Below, in pieces: positions 61,645 to 64,000 of a DNA stretch of 64,000 bases (within the stretch, counting starts at the first letter, position 1; each line of letters begins with the position of its first letter). This DNA is from Shewanella sp. ANA-3 (GTDB taxonomy: Bacteria > Pseudomonadota > Gammaproteobacteria > Enterobacterales > Shewanellaceae). The notes below the pieces were generated by a model that did not search any database, was not told where the DNA came from, and saw only the letters and a list, made by a program, of their open reading frames with translations. The stretch spans positions 4,774,001 to 4,838,000 of the forward strand of contig NC_008577.1 in assembly GCF_000203935.1 (NCBI RefSeq), read 5' to 3'. The translations under genes were made by a program, and so were the position numbers.

Positions 61645-63001
61645 ACGTGCGCTTGCCTGGCAGTTATTAAACTCCCTCAAAACTCGGCTCGTCCTCAGCG
61701 CGCTGCTGTTTATTTTGGTATTACTGCCACTGATTGGGGTCGCCCTCAATGATGCCTTTACCGAACAAGTAAAAAGCGCCGCCAAAAACGAGCTGAGCGC
61801 CTATGTGTATTCGGTATTAGCGGTGACAGAGGTCGAAAACAAACGGATTTTTATCCCCGAATTAGTGCTCGAAAACCGCTTTAACCTGATCCAATCGGGC
61901 CTCTATGCCATTGCCACCACAGAGAATGCCGAGCATCAGCAGAACATAGTCTGGCATTCGCAATCCTTTATGGGCATCACGCCGCCAGAGCATTTTACGA
62001 TTCCTCCCACGGGCAAGAGTGCATTTGAGCAAATCGACCTCGATGGTGCGCCGCATCTTATCTACAGCTTTAGCGTCAGCTTTGCCAGCCTGAACGAAAA
62101 CGTGCCTGTGACTATCCATATCATTAAGGATGAGTTGGAATTTCAACAGCAAATTGCCCAGTTTAATCAACAGCTTTGGACTTGGTTGTTGATCTTAATC
62201 TTAGTCATGCTGGTGTTTCAGTTGAGTTGGTTGATTTGGACCATTAGGCCGCTAGCGCGCTTTACCCAAGAGCTGCATGATGTCGAACAGGGTAAATCGA
62301 CCCAGCTCAGTAGCCTGTACCCGAGCGAGTTGCAGGAAGTCGCGCGGCAACTGAATATCCTGCTCAATACCGAGCAAACCCAGCGTAAACGCTATCGTAA
62401 TGCCCTAGCCGATTTGGCCCATAGCCTCAAAACACCACTCGCTGTGATTAAGAGCCAAGCGGATTTAAGCGAGGCGTCGAGCGAGCAAGTGTCGAATATC
62501 AGTCGCATCATCAGCCATCAGCTTAAACGCGCCCAAACGGCAGCATCGGCATCATGGCACTTAGGGATTAAGGTGGATGAGGTTGGTGTCAAATTGCTGC
62601 GCACCTTAGCCAAGATTTATCGAGAACCGCAGATAGATCTCAGTGGTGAAATGGCCCCACAGGCCGTATTTAAGGGCGATGAGGCCGATCTCACCGAAAT
62701 TTTAGGCAACTTGCTCGATAATGCCTGTAAGGCTGCCAAGTCACAGGTCAAATTAACCGTCACAGGCGACGCCTATCAGCTACAGCTCTGTATTGAGGAC
62801 GATGGTCCTGGGATCAGCGAAGCCCTGCAAACTCAAATATTTGAGCGTGGGATCCGCGCCGATTCTTACCGCCAAGGCAACGGCATTGGTCTAGCGATTG
62901 TCCGCGATTTAGTGGATAGCTATAACGGCCGCATTTCCGTATCCCGTTCAGAAAACTTAGGCGGCGCCAAGTTTACCGTTAACTTCACTCACTCGGCTTA
63001 A
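61637..63001 (+). CDS. PhoQ-like sensor histidine kinase
   Basis: A 454-residue inner-membrane kinase. Helices at about 16-38 and 183-203 bracket a periplasmic domain of about 145 residues. The dimerisation domain has the PhoQ-type sequence DLAHSLKTPLAVIKSQADL (His262), and the ATPase domain carries NLLDNACKAA, DDGPGIS and GNGIGLAIVRDLVDSYNG, also PhoQ-like. An acidic patch like the Mg-sensing one of enteric PhoQ is not obvious, so the signal may differ. It is translationally coupled to the regulator gene. Confidence 0.92.
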   Translation: MSKRALAWQLLNSLKTRLVLSALLFILVLLPLIGVALNDAFTEQVKSAAKNELSAYVYSVLAVTEVENKRIFIPELVLENRFNLIQSGLYAIATTENAEHQQNIVWHSQSFMGITPPEHFTIPPTGKSAFEQIDLDGAPHLIYSFSVSFASLNENVPVTIHIIKDELEFQQQIAQFNQQLWTWLLILILVMLVFQLSWLIWTIRPLARFTQELHDVEQGKSTQLSSLYPSELQEVARQLNILLNTEQTQRKRYRNALADLAHSLKTPLAVIKSQADLSEASSEQVSNISRIISHQLKRAQTAASASWHLGIKVDEVGVKLLRTLAKIYREPQIDLSGEMAPQAVFKGDEADLTEILGNLLDNACKAAKSQVKLTVTGDAYQLQLCIEDDGPGISEALQTQIFERGIRADSYRQGNGIGLAIVRDLVDSYNGRISVSRSENLGGAKFTVNFTHSA

Positions 63002-63077
63002 TCTTTAATTTTTCATAAAGATAGTTAATTTTTAAGCTGAGAATGGCGCTGCAATACTCTTTTTACCCTACAAAATA

Positions 63078-63112
63078 CTTTCAGCTTATGTTCATATTCA
63101 CGCGCCTATGAT
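63078..63112 (+). promoter_or_regulatory. PhoP-like promoter of the DUF3300 gene
   Basis: CTTTCA-GCTTA-TGTTCA (63078-63094), then 12 nt, then -10 TATGAT (63107-63112). Shares 15 bases (TTCAGCTTATGTTCA) with the site before the GlyGly-CTERM gene, with identical spacing to -10 and nearly equal distance to the start codon. Confidence 0.7.
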
Positions 63113-63150
63113 GCCAATAACATCCTCAAATAGGATTATTGGAGCGAACC

Positions 63151-64000
63151 ATGAACAGATTACATCGATGGAAATGGCTGGTGTTATCGGCGGCATTAAT
63201 GACCTTGCCTTTCACCTCGCCAACTCAAGCCGAAGGCGTATCAGTCAGCCAAGGTTCAAGTGCTTCACTGAGCCAAGCCGAACTCGAGCAGATGCTTGCG
63301 CCCATTGCACTCTATCCCGATAGTTTATTGAGCCATATTTTGATCGCCTCAACCTATCCACTCGAGGTGGTACAGGCGCAGCGTTGGTTAGAGGATAACC
63401 CTAAGTTATCGACCGACGAGGTGATGTCTCGCACCGAAGATAAAGACTGGGATCCAAGCGTTAAAGCCCTGATGGCTTTCCCTAACGTCTTAGAGAAAAT
63501 GAGCGAAGACTTAGATTGGACCCAGAAGCTCGGCGAAGCCTTCTTGGCCGATGAAGGCCAAGTAATGGACGGCATTCAATCGCTCAGACAACAAGCGGAT
63601 AAAGCCAACAGCTTAGCCAATATGGGCAATATGGCGGTAACCCGTGCCAACAACCAAATCATCATAGAGCCCGCACGCCGCGAAGTGGTGTATGTGCCCT
63701 ACTATGATCCCCGCGTGGTTTACGGCACTTGGCGCTGGGGCGTGGCCTATCCCCCCGTGTATTGGGAATTCGGTGGTTATGTGGGCTACCCTTACCGCCC
63801 AAGTCATAGTTACTTTTACTGGTCACCCGGGATCCATATTTCCTTCAACTACTTCTTTAGCTCGTTCCATTGGCACAGCCACAGAGTCGTCGTTGTCGAT
63901 CACCGTCACTCCCACCATTATCGCCCAAGGGAGCGATACTCAGTCAGCTACGGCGCTCAACCTTGGAAGCATAAGCCCGAGCATAGACGCGGCGTGGTGT
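63151..64000 (+). CDS. Exported DUF3300 protein (partial, 3' end outside window)
   Basis: At least 283 codons, open to the right edge. A signal peptide (WKWLVLSAALMTLPFTSPTQA) follows the ATG at 63151 (GGAG seven bases upstream). The DUF3300 domain is recognisable in LEQMLAPIALYPDSLLSHIL and STYPLEVVQAQRWLEDN, and in EVVYVPYYDPRVVYGTW with aromatic-rich Tyr/Trp/Pro repeats and a His-rich stretch (HRHSHHY) after. The family is of unknown function and thought to be periplasmic. A PhoP-like promoter precedes it. Confidence 0.88.
   Translation, partial: MNRLHRWKWLVLSAALMTLPFTSPTQAEGVSVSQGSSASLSQAELEQMLAPIALYPDSLLSHILIASTYPLEVVQAQRWLEDNPKLSTDEVMSRTEDKDWDPSVKALMAFPNVLEKMSEDLDWTQKLGEAFLADEGQVMDGIQSLRQQADKANSLANMGNMAVTRANNQIIIEPARREVVYVPYYDPRVVYGTWRWGVAYPPVYWEFGGYVGYPYRPSHSYFYWSPGIHISFNYFFSSFHWHSHRVVVVDHRHSHHYRPRERYSVSYGAQPWKHKPEHRRGVV

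Overview
The window reads as a chromosomal segment of a Shewanella species close to S. oneidensis. Three things support this: a tetraheme quinol dehydrogenase near-identical to CymA, a urocanate reductase carrying the residues known for S. oneidensis UrdA, and a backbone of gammaproteobacterial housekeeping genes (plsB, mtr, lexA-sulA, nfuA, bioH, tex, greB, ompR-envZ) in an order typical of that genus. No rRNA, tRNA, CRISPR array, prophage or insertion sequence was seen.

Layout. 0-2.1 kb: a GlxA-type AraC regulator (cut by the left edge) divergent from an isochorismatase-fold hydrolase, then cymA. 2.5-9.2 kb: a metal (copper/silver type) resistance block with two Met/Cys-rich small exported proteins, a DUF2057-like protein, a small heavy-metal-binding-domain protein, and the RND efflux pair cusB-cusA; no outer-membrane partner is present. 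9.3-18.7 kb: periplasmic RNase T2, a chemoreceptor, a double-VOC protein, tryptophan permease mtr, plsB, and the SOS operon lexA-sulA with two LexA boxes. 18.7-28.0 kb: a caa3-type cytochrome c oxidase operon with its assembly factors (coxB with two cytochrome c domains, ctaD, ctaG, coxC, SURF1, a CX3C protein, ctaA, cyoE, SCO1), preceded by an FNR/CRP-like site. 28.0-33.2 kb: polysaccharide deacetylase, a DinF-like MATE pump, an S9 peptidase gene broken by an in-frame stop, and nfuA. 33.3-38.9 kb: an AT-rich urocanate respiration module (urdA, a Tsx/OmpK-like porin, and a histidine kinase/response regulator/LuxR-type regulator set), all on the minus strand.

39-47 kb: comF, bioH, a Gln-rich protein, an LtaS-type phosphoglycerol transferase, tex and greB. 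46.5-56.9 kb: a GGDEF response regulator overlapping a very large CHASE-PAS-hybrid kinase, ompR-envZ and a second chemoreceptor. 56.9-59.1 kb: a Prx5-type peroxiredoxin followed by four small same-strand orphan genes whose spacers look like degenerate integron attC sites. 59.3-64 kb: a protein with a rhombosortase-type (GlyGly-CTERM) tail, a PepSY protein, a PhoP/PhoQ-like two-component system, and a DUF3300 protein cut by the right edge.

The most informative non-coding signal is a shared 15-bp sequence forming a TGTTCA-N5-TGTTCA-type direct repeat placed exactly 12 nt upstream of a -10 hexamer in the promoters of both genes flanking the PhoP/PhoQ-like operon. This is the architecture of PhoP-activated promoters and suggests a local regulon of envelope proteins.
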